From Dichomitus squalens LYAD-421 SS1 (Eukaryota; Basidiomycota; Agaricomycetes; Polyporales; Polyporaceae), in assembly GCF_000275845.1 (NCBI RefSeq), contig NW_006766914.1:229843-263563 (forward strand): DNA of 33,721 nucleotides. The letters run 5' to 3'. The notes under the pieces are model-generated. The model had not been told where the DNA came from. It worked only from the letters and a program-made list of their open reading frames with translations, and ran no database searches. The translations under genes were made by a program, and so were the position numbers. Below, piece after piece: positions 19,717-30,033 of the stretch. Numbering within the stretch: position 1 is the first letter of the stretch; each line of letters starts with the position of its first letter.

Positions 19717-21462
19717 ATGTCCCTTACAGGCGCCGCGAAACCTTCCTCCTATGGGTCCATTGTGAAGGATGATTTATCCATCATCAACGACAATGAAGCT
19801 GTGCCAGACTACGATGACTTCTCGGACGGAGGGTCAGCCGCCTGGCTTACCGTCTTTGGGGCCTTCCTCGCACTTTTTTGCTCGTTCGGCCAGATGAATG
19901 CATTCGGCACATTCCAAACGTGGTATACGACACACCAGCTGCACGACCTGCATCCCTCGACGATAGCATGGATCGGCTCCGTGCAGCTATGGGTGTTTTT
20001 CTTCTCCGTATGTACTCACTTCCGATTGGCCTCGCCCGTTGACGTCTGCTTACAGTGATTTGCGCCTTTCAGGGGGGTTTCATCGGCCGCGTGTTTGACA
20101 TGTACGGACCTCGCATGATAATGGCGCTGGGCACTGCCATCTATGTGTCGAGCATGATGCTCACGAGCGTCGCGCGGGATTACACCCACTACCTGGCCGC
20201 GCAGGGTATATTATCGGGCCTGGGAGTCGGAATGCTGTGAGTAGTGGCGCCGCACAGTCTCAAGCGACCTCTTCCGGTACTCTTCGGAGGCTCACGATAC
20301 GTCATCTCGCAGGTTCTATCCTCCGCTGGCGTCAATATCGACCCACTTCAGGAAGTATCGCGCAACGGCGCTGGGCATTGCGATGGCGGGCTCCGGCATA
20401 GGTTTGTTCCGTTCTATTCACGGGCGGTTTCAGCCTGCTGATGCTCCTAGACAGGTGGGACGGTGTACCCCATCCTTCTCCAGTACCTATTTGTGAACGT
20501 CGGGTTTGCTTGGGGCGTCAGAGTGTCTGCGATCATCTGTTTCGTAATGTGCACGACGGCGACTTTCACGGTGACTAGTGGAGTCACTCCGCAGGCACCT
20601 GCGAAGGAGAACATGTCATGGCTTGATCTGCGCGCCCTGAAGGATCCTAAATTTGCGCTGCTTGTGGTAGGAAGCTGTTTCATGTCCCTCGGTATGTATT
20701 ACAGCCTATCTTCCATCTCCAACCTCCCAATCTCTGGCCATTTCTCCGAGCCCAATCCACCTCCGATCTAACGGCCGGTGCATATCGGGCTTCGGACACA
20801 TCGAGATCGCATCTCAGGCTCTAAATTTTCGTTCGCTTGGCTAACACCTACTTTGCTACAGGCCTCTTTACGCCGTTCTGCTACCTCGTCTCGTACGCCT
20901 CGGACCACGGCGTGCCCTCCGGAACGGCATTCTACGTGCTCGCCGTGCTGAATGCGGCGAGCGTCCTCGGACGGGTCGCTCCGGCGCACTTTGCTGACGC
21001 GTTCGGACGCTTCACGCTCCTCGTCCCGTGCGCGTTCCTCGCTGGGCTATCCACCGTGTTACTCTGGCCCGCGGCGGACTCGCTCTTCGCCCTTGTCGCA
21101 TACGCAGCGTTTTACGGCGTCTTTTCCGGGGCGTTCAACGCATTAATCGTACCGTGCATCGCCCAGATTTCGGACATCAGGGAGATCGGGATGCGCATCG
21201 GGCTGCTGTACAGCATCATTTCGTTTCCGTGAGTGATGCATCTCAATTGCGGTTTGTGGCCGGATTGCGATCTGGGGTGCTCATTTTGCTCGGCTGCTCT
21301 AGATCCCTTGTCGGTAATCCAGCAGCTGGGGCATTGCTTCACGTCGGACATGGCTCATACACTGGCCTAATTCTTCTAAGTGGCACGAGCGTTATGGTCG
21401 GCTCAGGGTTCATGTTGTTGTCGAAATTGAAGATTAACTCGGACATTTTTGCGCGGGTTTAG
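19717..21462 (+). CDS. MFS monocarboxylate-transporter-like permease (MCT/Mch family)
   Basis: Six exons (19717-20007, 20073-20236, 20313-20401, 20455-20691, 20862-21228, 21303-21462) join in phase to 435 residues, normal for fungal MCT-like carriers. The first ATG in the frame is at 19717; the open frame further upstream lacks an ATG. Residues 37-43 read DGGSAAW, matching the MCT signature before helix 1. Helix 2-3 includes GRVFDMYGPR. The helix 4-5 region reads HFRKYRATALGIAMAGSGIGG, the conserved basic-plus-glycine pattern of the family. A hydrophilic central loop (TPQAPAKENMSW) splits the 12 helices, and the second half has GRVAPAHFADAFGR and FYGVFSGAFNALIVP. Fungal relatives include Mch5 (riboflavin) and many of unknown substrate, so the substrate stays open. 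Plasma membrane location is inferred. Confidence 0.9.
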
Positions 21463-24400
21463 AAGGTACTGTCCCTCATTGACAGAAAATTGTATCAATA
21501 TTGGTGGGCTGTAGACAGGCATTGGACTGTTACGCATGTAATGTATTTGTAACATATTCATATTTATTACATCTGTCTCTGGTTGTTCCTGCACTCCCAT
21601 CATCCATACAACGGTTTGTGATGGTTTCGAGCGAAACGCCGCTCCGATCGGGTGGGCATCGGAGGATAACATGCACGACGACCATCTGGGGCCATTCATA
21701 CATCGTGTGAATCATCTTCCTAAGCCGATAGGAAAGCCCCGTCTCGTCCGGCAAGGCTGCCCGTCTACTCAATCGAAACCGATAGTTTGGCGTGCCTAGC
21801 TCTGCTTCCGCTCAAGAGAGTTTATGTTGCGTGCTCAACGTACGTCCGACCGGTCTACTAAGCGTCCATACTCCGAATGTCTGTTGGGCCGTCTCTCATT
21901 CACGCGCTTGAGCGTCTTGCTTCCCTGATCTGTCTACGCCTGCATGGCTTGCTTCTGAACATTGCTGGCGACTATCCGGACGTCGGCCACCGGAGTTCTA
22001 GCTCAGATGCATCAGTGGATGCCTACCACGGGTTCCTTTCCTTTCCTGATCCCGTTTATTGCCCTGCGAGGCCGTGCCTCGTGGTAGGCATTAAGTACAT
22101 GTTGTATCTACTGCTGTAATGTGATGGGTTGCTGTACAGATGAGAGGGCGCGAGGCCCATGCTATCGAGGGGTTGTAAAGTAGGGGAAGTCACGTTGAGG
22201 GAGGGTGCAAGTGGATGGTATCGTATAGCTGACAGGGGCAAGAGTAGGTAGGAGACTCATAGAGGAAACAGGGCGTAGGACATGTGCGTTGCGGCCGCCC
22301 GACTGCCCCCGGCCATCTAAGGCAAGGAGTCGGGTTATAAACCTGCCGCCCTACGGGTACGTATGCGCCCCTGGGTCCTGCCTCTTGCCGCGGTCAGGAG
22401 TACGTACAGCGGTATCCCCGCCGTCCGTCAGAACTCCCCTGCCCCTAGAGCGGGCGGACGCCCGCAACGCACAAGTCCGGGGATCGTCGAAAGTGCCGTT
22501 ACAACGGCTGCGAGAGTGACTACGCTAAGGCTCTAGCTAGAGGAATCGTCACAGGTGGAGGGTGTACCTGTCGAAGAGAAGTAGTCAGTGAGGTGTTGTG
22601 CGAGTGGATGGACGCATATGCAGGGGCCAATCAGGCGCGCCCTACGAGCCCCGTTGCGGTCCTGCGGGTCTGTGCTGTGTTCCCCGGTCAGAGTTTTTTG
22701 GCGTGACATCCCCAAAAGTAAACCACGGGTTGACGGTGAGTACTGATGAATGGATCTTGATGCAGCGGTCGCGACAGCCATTGCAAGTATCAATATGGCC
22801 ACATTTCCCGTTCTATGGGAACCAGGAGTTATGATAGAAGGTACTCTTATGTTCGACAGTTTGTTTGGGCGGAGGTTGCACTGGCAGTGGACTGTCTTCG
22901 AGATCACTGTCAGATTTCTACACTTGTGTGTGCATCTTCTAGAACCGATTCAGGTGAGTCGTCGCCCGTTAGCAGTCTATACATGAGACATTCAATAAAG
23001 TACACGCCTTTCGCTGACAGATAAATGCTGCGATCATGCGGTGTGCGCACCGCCCGTCGACTCTGCACATTACAAATTTCCCTTCCGATATCCCGTTACG
23101 CCGCTCTTCTCGCATTCTTACGTTCGCGCGGAATTCTTTTCTGCAGCCATTCAAACAAATCAGACGCAGCTAGATGTGCCGGAATAGTCCATACCTATAT
23201 CCTTCCACGTCGACCGGAGTCCCTCATGTCAACACGGGCGTTTCCAGGACCGACGGGAAGCCGAATCATAGCCCGAACAGCACAAGTCATCAGAAACCGT
23301 AGTCCGTGATCTCAGCCAGATGTCAAATGTGGGCACGGCGCATAAAGCGGGTGTGCGATGGTGAGGCCATAGGATTCATCTCCCCCAGCCGACACTGCTC
23401 GGGCGTTGACGTGCCCGCTATGTCCCCCTCTACATTGCAGCTGGTATTGGGACTGACAAGTCTGTCATAAGAGGAGTCGAAAGCGTACAGCAAGCAAGGC
23501 CCGATGGTCCACGGAACCTACGTCGCATACTGAGCACACCGGGCAAATGCAGCTTATCTGGCATCAAGTCTACAGCGGCCACTGGTGAGAGAGCGATGAA
23601 GGTGCACGTCCACAATTCGCCCTACGACGGCACATCTGACGAGCAAATCAGATTCAACCGACTGACTCACAGTTCCATTCTCGTCAGACGCCGGAACTGC
23701 TGATCATGGAACGATGTACAATGCTTACCAACGTTCCAAGGCCTGTCTCCTATATCCCAACCGCTCAATCCGCCCTCGGTTCGTCTCCGGTTCGCGGTGA
23801 CTCCATACTGGACGTGCATCTTCTCTGCATGCCACACTATCAACTTGCATGTTGCAAGAAACGCATTGTGTCCGATGGAAGGTTCCTCGAATCCAGGCTG
23901 ATGAGAGAGTTTGGACTTTGTATGGCACGGGTATATGAGAACGCATCAAATTTTGCGTACCTTACGCCGACAGTCGTGGCTGCAAGCGCGTTATGCTTCC
24001 ACGAACATCCACCCGCTCACTTCATGCGCGCATTACCCCGGCACCTCGGACATTTACCCATTCGATTCGCGCGAGCAATTCCCTCCAGACTTTTCTCCCA
24101 TCCAAGTAGACTGTCGGACGCACATCCTACGCGCGGCATAGTGTGTAGGTCTTGCGATGCTCGCACTGTTATGGCATTCAAGGGTCAGGCTGGCCTTGAT
24201 ATCGAAGTGATCAGAATCATACAGGCTCGACATGATCTCCACCAGAAGTTAGCATGGAGAGTGTTATCGGAAATCGTCTTGTCTATTACGAAGATAACGG
24301 ATGAGAGAGTGAACTTCGAGACATGTGCATCGAAATAACGGTTCTGAGATAGTGGAAGGAGGTAGGAAGTCCAATATAAGCACTCACGTGACACGCCCGG

Positions 24401-24471
24401 CTGTACGCGGATTGCCCACAACAACTCGAGACAAACTCAGAAGTTAGCTGCACTCCTTCGTCCCGCGCGTT
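21463..24471. other. Long gene-poor interval
   Basis: About 3 kb without a convincing gene. The stretch 21530-21580 is AT-rich 3' flank of the MFS gene. Open frames are short and motif-free except for one 210-codon frame listed separately. The region around 22280-22530 is GC-rich (many GGGTAC/GTACGT-like words) but shows no coding pattern I can name. Confidence 0.4.
23706..24338 (+). CDS. Hypothetical protein, weak ORF
   Basis: A 210-codon ATG-started open frame without introns. The product has no recognisable domain, an uneven composition rich in Arg, His, Ser and Pro, and no transmembrane or signal segment I trust. Its length is above background for this window, but the flanks show no promoter element, so it may be chance. 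Confidence 0.2.
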   Translation: MERCTMLTNVPRPVSYIPTAQSALGSSPVRGDSILDVHLLCMPHYQLACCKKRIVSDGRFLESRLMREFGLCMARVYENASNFAYLTPTVVAASALCFHEHPPAHFMRALPRHLGHLPIRFARAIPSRLFSHPSRLSDAHPTRGIVCRSCDARTVMAFKGQAGLDIEVIRIIQARHDLHQKLAWRVLSEIVLSITKITDERVNFETCASK

Positions 24472-26935
24472 ATGTCCTCCAACACTAAACCGACTCTCCT
24501 CCCAGTAGATGTCATTGAAGACATCATTGACATGTCCAGCAACGACCTGTGGACTCTTTGCAACTTTTCGCTTTCCTGTCGCGCTCTTCTGGACCGCAGT
24601 CGTCGCCATATCTTCGTGCATATCTATATTCGTAGGAAGGATCAGCTTGAAAACCTCTCGGAATTCCTCGACGCTCGTCCATGGCTTCCTCCGCTTATCA
24701 AGCAGGTCACAATATCTCCTGGAGACTACCCTGAGCTGTTGGGGGTGGTCCCGTTGCCTCTCTTGACCAGGCTGCCAAACCTCCATTATTGGGGTTTGAA
24801 GGACACTTACTCTGAAGACAGGTTTACGCTTGTGATGCACCGCTCGGCCTTATTGGGGCTTAGAGCGCATGGAACCCATATCAACTGCCTGACCATCAGT
24901 GGCGTGTTCTTTCCCAGTTGTGCCGACCTAGGACGCTTCCTTCTCGCCTTTCCTCGCGTGCAAGATTTGACCTGCATAATTTGCAGAGGTGGAAGAAAAA
25001 TCAGTGCAGCGGATAGTGTATTACGACAGCGATTGGCCGAGACGGTCCATTACAAGCGCTTAACCATAGTGAGCTTCACCTGCTGTTTCACGCAGAAGGT
25101 ACAGCATTAATTATTATTACTAAGGCTGATGTCGCTTCAGAAGGGTGTAACGGATCAGAGAGCAGCCACATTTCTGACGGAGATATCGCAGAATGCCGTC
25201 GAGCATCTCGCGTGGTACGTGGATCTCAGTTACGATGATTGGAAGGACAATACTGCAGGTACGCCGTCAATGGTTCGTAATTGATTCTATAACACACCTC
25301 ATTGGTTATTCGTGCAGGGCCTCTTCACTTGCCCAGACAGTTTCCCTTTCTGGAAACACTCGTGGTCGACATAAAACTCTGTCGCTGGCAGCAATCTCAA
25401 GGCTATGGAAGGGGTCTTTTGACAAGAATCATCGAGATTCTTGCACACATCCGTCTTCTTGATCCGGCACCCAGTAAGGGACCTACTGTTACAATCAGAA
25501 TCCAGTCCGACTGGCTACACAAGCTCTACTACTTTCTTACCCTCGATATCACCACCGAGGTTTGCCAAGAGCTCGAAAGAGTTATGTTGAGCATCTCATC
25601 ACCGTGCATCGTCATGGTACGAGCCGGGGCCACAGCGTATACTCGTGGATCTTACAGGCGACGGTTCTGGACCTCCAGAATTGATCAAATATTTGCAGGA
25701 CTTCTACGCGCGAAACAGTTCAAGGGATTTCTGAATCCGATTGAGAGGAGTGACGGTGAGTATCTTCCTTCAGTATGAGATGAACTTTATAGGTCTACGG
25801 CTCGGACTAATGCTGATCTCTCCTAGGTCATACGGTAGCTCACGAAGAGGCGGTATCAGTGCTAGTCGCTTCTACCAACGGCGAATGGTTCGCGAGCGGA
25901 TCGCTCGACTCCACCATCATAGTCTGGGATGCGGAGAGCCATACCGCTGTCTGGGACTGGGTCGCACATGAGCGGTGTGTCGACGACCTCGCCTTTGCAC
26001 CTGACGGCCGATACCTTCTGTCGGTCGGCGGCGACACCACGCCCAAAGTGTGGGATCTGGCGAGCGATGCCGTACTTGCCGCTACTTTGCACGGTCACAC
26101 AGCTCACATCCGAAGCTGTGCATGGTGTAGCACGGGCGAGTGGCTCGCTACTGGCTCGGACGATGGGTCCGTGCGGGTTTGGTCTGGCCCCGGCAATGGG
26201 GGCGACGCGTTCCAGCAGTGCTATCTGCTTGCGGACCCTCAGTGCGGTGCGGTGGGAATCGTTCGCGTCCTGTTCTCCCCGGATGCGCGCTGGCTCCTAG
26301 CTCTTCACACGCCTTGGAAGGAGTCACGCAACGGCCACCACCTCTGCCTTTGGGATGTTGGTCGGAAGTTTGACCCTGGCCCTCTTCAAAAAGTCCTCGG
26401 TGGACACCCTGGCGCGCTCTTGGACGCCGCGTTTGACCCTGCTTCCCGCCGCATTGTCGCTGGTTGTTTCTCATGGGACCAGGCATCCGTGTTCATCTGG
26501 GACATCGAGACCGGGGAGACGCGTTCGACGTTGCCGACGAAGAAGCCGACGAAAGAAGTTACGTTCTCTTCTGACGCAAAAACAGTTTGCACCCTTGCGA
26601 CCAGCGACGGAAAGGTCGACTGCTGGGACGCTGAGCGCTGTACGATGGCTTTGTCGCTTGAGGGACCAGGATCTGACCACCGTCTATGTCCTCGCTTGTC
26701 GCCCGATGGGAGGTACATAGCAACGGGCTCAAATGGGTCTTGTGGGGTAGTCACGCTATGGAGAACGAGCGACGGATCGTGCGCAGCGGTTTTGCGGGGA
26801 GCGTCGGAAGAGCGGTCGTATACGAGAAGTGCTTTGGATCATCTCGTGTTTTCCGGCGGTGGACATTCGCTGGCCTACGGTGGTGAGTTGGGACGCATAT
26901 TCATCCATGCCATCGATGATATCCTATCAATGTAA
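24472..26935 (+). CDS. F-box-like/WD40 repeat fusion protein
   Basis: Four exons (24472-25068, 25141-25258, 25318-25755, 25827-26935) join in phase to 753 residues. Residues 1-385 resemble basidiomycete F-box-like proteins: LLPVDVIEDIIDMSSNDLWT followed by LCNFSLSCRALLDRSRRHIF is an F-box-type start, and LPRQFPFLETLVVDI is LRR-like. Residues 386-753 are a WD40 propeller of seven or eight blades; clear ones read FASGSLDSTIIVWD, YLLSVGGDTTPKVWD, WLATGSDDGSVRVW and IATGSNGSCGVVTLW. The last intron (25756-25826, GTGAGT to TCCTAG) joins both halves in phase through a Gly, and no ATG lies in the first part of the WD40 exon, which argues against a separate gene. Known F-box/WD40 proteins (Cdc4, Met30) are SCF ubiquitin-ligase adaptors where the propeller binds substrate; the same role is inferred here, provided the F-box binds Skp1. 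Confidence 0.78.
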
Positions 26936-27188
26936 ACCGTACAAGCCACGAGATTGAGAATTCAGATATGGTATGCGACGACAGAAAACAAATGACCGAC
27001 GCTCGAGTCTGGTTCAAACAAAATGACCGGTGTGAATGACCCGGTCACCGGTCCGGTCCGGAACCGAGGCTTGCTGCCACCTCACCCACTCTTCGTCAAC
27101 TCCTGTCATCTTGACTCTGTACGAGCCTCCAGCCTGTTGGATTCCTTTTTCACAGGTGACTGAGCTGCCAGTACAATTGATCTCGCAT
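26936..27188 (+). promoter_or_regulatory. Short intergenic region with AATGACCGG repeats and ACCGGT palindromes
   Basis: This 253-nt gap separates two genes on the same strand. It holds three copies of AATGACC(C)G (26991, 27022, 27035) and a dense GACCCGGTCACCGGTCCGG run (27038 on) with overlapping palindromes. It is a likely promoter or operator-like region for the F-box gene starting at 27189. Confidence 0.4.
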
Positions 27189-28879
27189 ATGCTACCAGCT
27201 TGTAGTCAAGTTTTAGCTAATGGAGACCTACTCTATGCCACTTTCACGTTCCTGCCACCCAATTGCGCCCGGCAACTAGTGCGATGTACGACTGTTTGTC
27301 GTGCATTCCACGAGCCGGCTGTCCGCCTTCTATGGAGGTATATGTCTGAACTGCTTCCTTTGTGGCAGCTTCTCGCTCCACAGAACGTCCGTATTCACAG
27401 ATGGCCAGAGCCAGAATCGGAGTATCTCAAGAAGGTACGACAACCTCGATAGATGGACATGATTTACCTCTCAATTTGGTCTGCACAGATTATATCTGCT
27501 CGGGAGTATGAGGATCCTGAGCGATGGAACCGCTTTCTATGGCATACTGCCCACATCCGCGAACTAGATCTTGATTTGACTTCGGACTCGGAAGAGCACC
27601 GCGAAGCTCAACTCCTTCTTTTACAAGATATCCTCAAGCACAATGGAGGGAAGTCCGTCCTTCCTGCTCTGTGCCGAATAGAATGGCTGGGGAGGTCACC
27701 GGCAGATGCCTGCGTCTTCGCGCCGTTGTTCGTGGCGAGTCTGCGCATCGCAACCTTCCGCTTCGACTACATGGACGACTGCCCCGCGATTCTCACATTG
27801 CTCCGGAGACTCCGTGAATCCTCCCCTTTCTTGGCTGACATCACGACGGACCTCGGATATACGCCTGAAGCGGAGTCGTCGCTCGTCCAGGAACTCACTG
27901 CTTTCGATCACCTCCGTGGCGTCACTGTCAACCACCTCTCCCAGCTTTCCGCATTTCGAGATCTTGTCACCAAGTCCAACATCGCGTCCGTCGACGTGTC
28001 CGAAGTAGACGATCCATGGCTCGCACTATCCCCGCCGTTTGCAGTCCACAACCTGCGCGAGCTGTCTTTGTGGGGACAGTCAGGCCCGCTCATCTCCCTT
28101 TTCCAGTCCGTCCGTTTCCAAGCCCTAACGCATGCAAAACTCTCGGTGTCTTTTTTCTCCAGAGATACATCTCACAGTCGGCGACATAATATCTCTCCTG
28201 GCGTCGTTTTGCACTGCCGTATCGCTCAGCAGCCTCCAGAACCTCGAACTCAGTATAGACGGTTTTTTTGCCCAGAGACGACCCCTCGATGGACGAGTTC
28301 GCACTGGGCGACGTGGTGGCACCTATCCTACCGCTGCGCAACATGAGCTGCTTCCGCTTCTCTACATCGGAGACGATATACTGGAGCGCCGACGACGCCG
28401 ACATCCGGATGCTCGCGCAGGCTTGGACGAAGCTCGAGGAGCTCATCCTCGCGTGTGCCACCCTCCCACCGAGGCCGACTCCCAGTACCGCCCTCCACCA
28501 CCTCTACCACTACTGTCCTAACCTCCAAGAGGTCGTGCTGCCCTGCATTCGCTGTCCAGTCGTCGGCGTTGACTCGATTCCGGCTCCTGCGCCGGATCGT
28601 GCACCCCATGGGCTGAGCTACCTGTATGTCCATGGATGCGTGCCCGCACATGGAGCCGATCTCTCAGATGCGGAGGCGGAGGGCCTGGCAAGGTATATCC
28701 TGGAACTCTTCTCTGGCTTGGACATCGAGGGGTATAGGTTTGCTTTGGACGAATGTGAGCGCGCCCGGGCCAGCTACGTGGACGGAGCATTTGACACAGC
28801 GGCAGGGGCAATGGAGCCGGGTTGGCAGAAGGTTATGCAGTACATGTGTTCTATCGATGTAGGGGAGGGTTTGTCTTAG
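27189..28879 (+). CDS. F-box/LRR-like protein with two apparent +1 frameshifts
   Basis: Exon 1 (27189-27434) starts MLPACSQVLANGDLLYATFT and continues into an F-box-like segment (ARQLVRCTTVCRAFHEPAVR, then LLWRYMSELLPL). A 54-nt intron (27435-27488, GTACGA to CTGCACAG) leads to exon 2 (27489-28879), a long leucine-rich part: IRELDLDL, LRELSLWG, LTHAKLSV, LQNLELSID, LEELILAC, NLQEVVLPC. The frame moves by +1 at T6 (28151-28156) and again by +1 at T7 (28263-28269). One base fewer in each run restores one uninterrupted frame of about 544 residues, the usual size of this family, ending at TAG 28877-28879. The shifts are either real lesions or homopolymer miscalls; tiny introns ending at these poly-T/CAG sites are a less likely alternative because they would remove leucine-rich units. 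Function as an SCF substrate adaptor is inferred. Confidence 0.7.
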
Positions 28880-30033
28880 ATACTGCTTTCTATCTCATTC
28901 GCAGGTTATAGAAAGACACGAGTTCTGAGGGGGGGCCTCGGGGTACCCGGCTTGCCGAAAAAGAGCTTGCTCGGCGAAGGCCCGTTCTTGGGGATCTCAG
29001 AGAGCGCATAGTCATCCGAGAAGGTATGAGCGAGTGGCAGTTGTTGTAGCCCGGGCTGGGGTCGTCTACACCACAATCCACGTGTCAGCACCAGACCCCA
29101 CAGACGAGCCGCGGGCAAACTCATCGTTGTGTGACTGCAAATTGTATCAGTCGGTCAGGCTGCCCGCAGTTTGAAGACAGTGATGTAGGCAGTCTCGAAG
29201 ACAGTGTTGTAGCACTTGCCAGGGCAAAAGCCAGACTGGAAAATGCACAGTGCATTCGATGAGCAACCGTCGCAGTGGGGTCGTGACATGAACGCCTCGG
29301 CAAGGAACGACCATGCGCATCGAGGAGCCTCGGGGGATGCTCTCCTATGGGACGCGATTCTCGCTGTCCCTTGCTCCAATCTTCAGGGTGCCAAGGACAC
29401 GCATCACGCCGGCCTCTACTGTGCGGTCGCGTGGTAGTGCTTGTCAGGTCATGCTGAGTATAAGGTCGTATGTATAGGCTCGAGCTCAAATGCGCGATAG
29501 TTACCATCCAAAGTCTCTCCTGCGTGCGTCCTTCTCCCCTGTCTATGCAGTGACGGTGCCGCTGTATAGGTGTCACGACGCCGAGCGCTTCAATGTTGCG
29601 ATCAGCTGTGCTTGAGTGTGTAATCTTGTACAGCACCACCTGTAGAATTGACCATGTTGTCCATCCCGTTACCGATACAGGCTTGCACTGGATAGGTGGA
29701 ACCGTGTTTGTGTCCACATGCACTCTCAAGCGACTGTTCTCCCATTTCTACTGGATGCTGTCCCAGTCCATGAGGGTTGGGAGAAGATGGTGCGGTTCAT
29801 GAGCTTGATTTGTAAAGAGAATGACCTGCAGTAGACTCTACTTCTACGGGATGTACAAGAATGTAAGACTACAGTCAAACAATAATCCCACGCTCCAGAT
29901 CGCCGTTCAGCCAACATTGCGAGGTCAGAGGTCGGGAACAGTGAGTCAGGAAGTCAGATCACCACACGGAGGTCACCTACAGCAAAACCTTCCGCCTTGC
30001 GGCTCCTTGAAACGTGAGAGAGTCAGTGTGGAC
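28880..30033. other. Interval with unassigned ORFs
   Basis: No gene is securely supported. On the minus strand a frame ending at 29155 encodes a Cys-rich tail (HCDGCSSNALCIFQSGFCPG) and another further downstream reads VVDDPSPGYNNCHS. These could be exons or relics of an unknown minus-strand gene, but I could not chain them with consistent splice sites. Confidence 0.35.

Noticed and set aside
25859..26935. WD40 region as an independent gene
   Set aside because: The open frame lacks an ATG at its start and begins in the middle of the first blade; the upstream intron joins it in phase to the F-box-like exons.
28145..28162. 17-nt mini-intron GTGTC...CCAG in the F-box gene
   Set aside because: Far too short to splice and does not give the needed frame.
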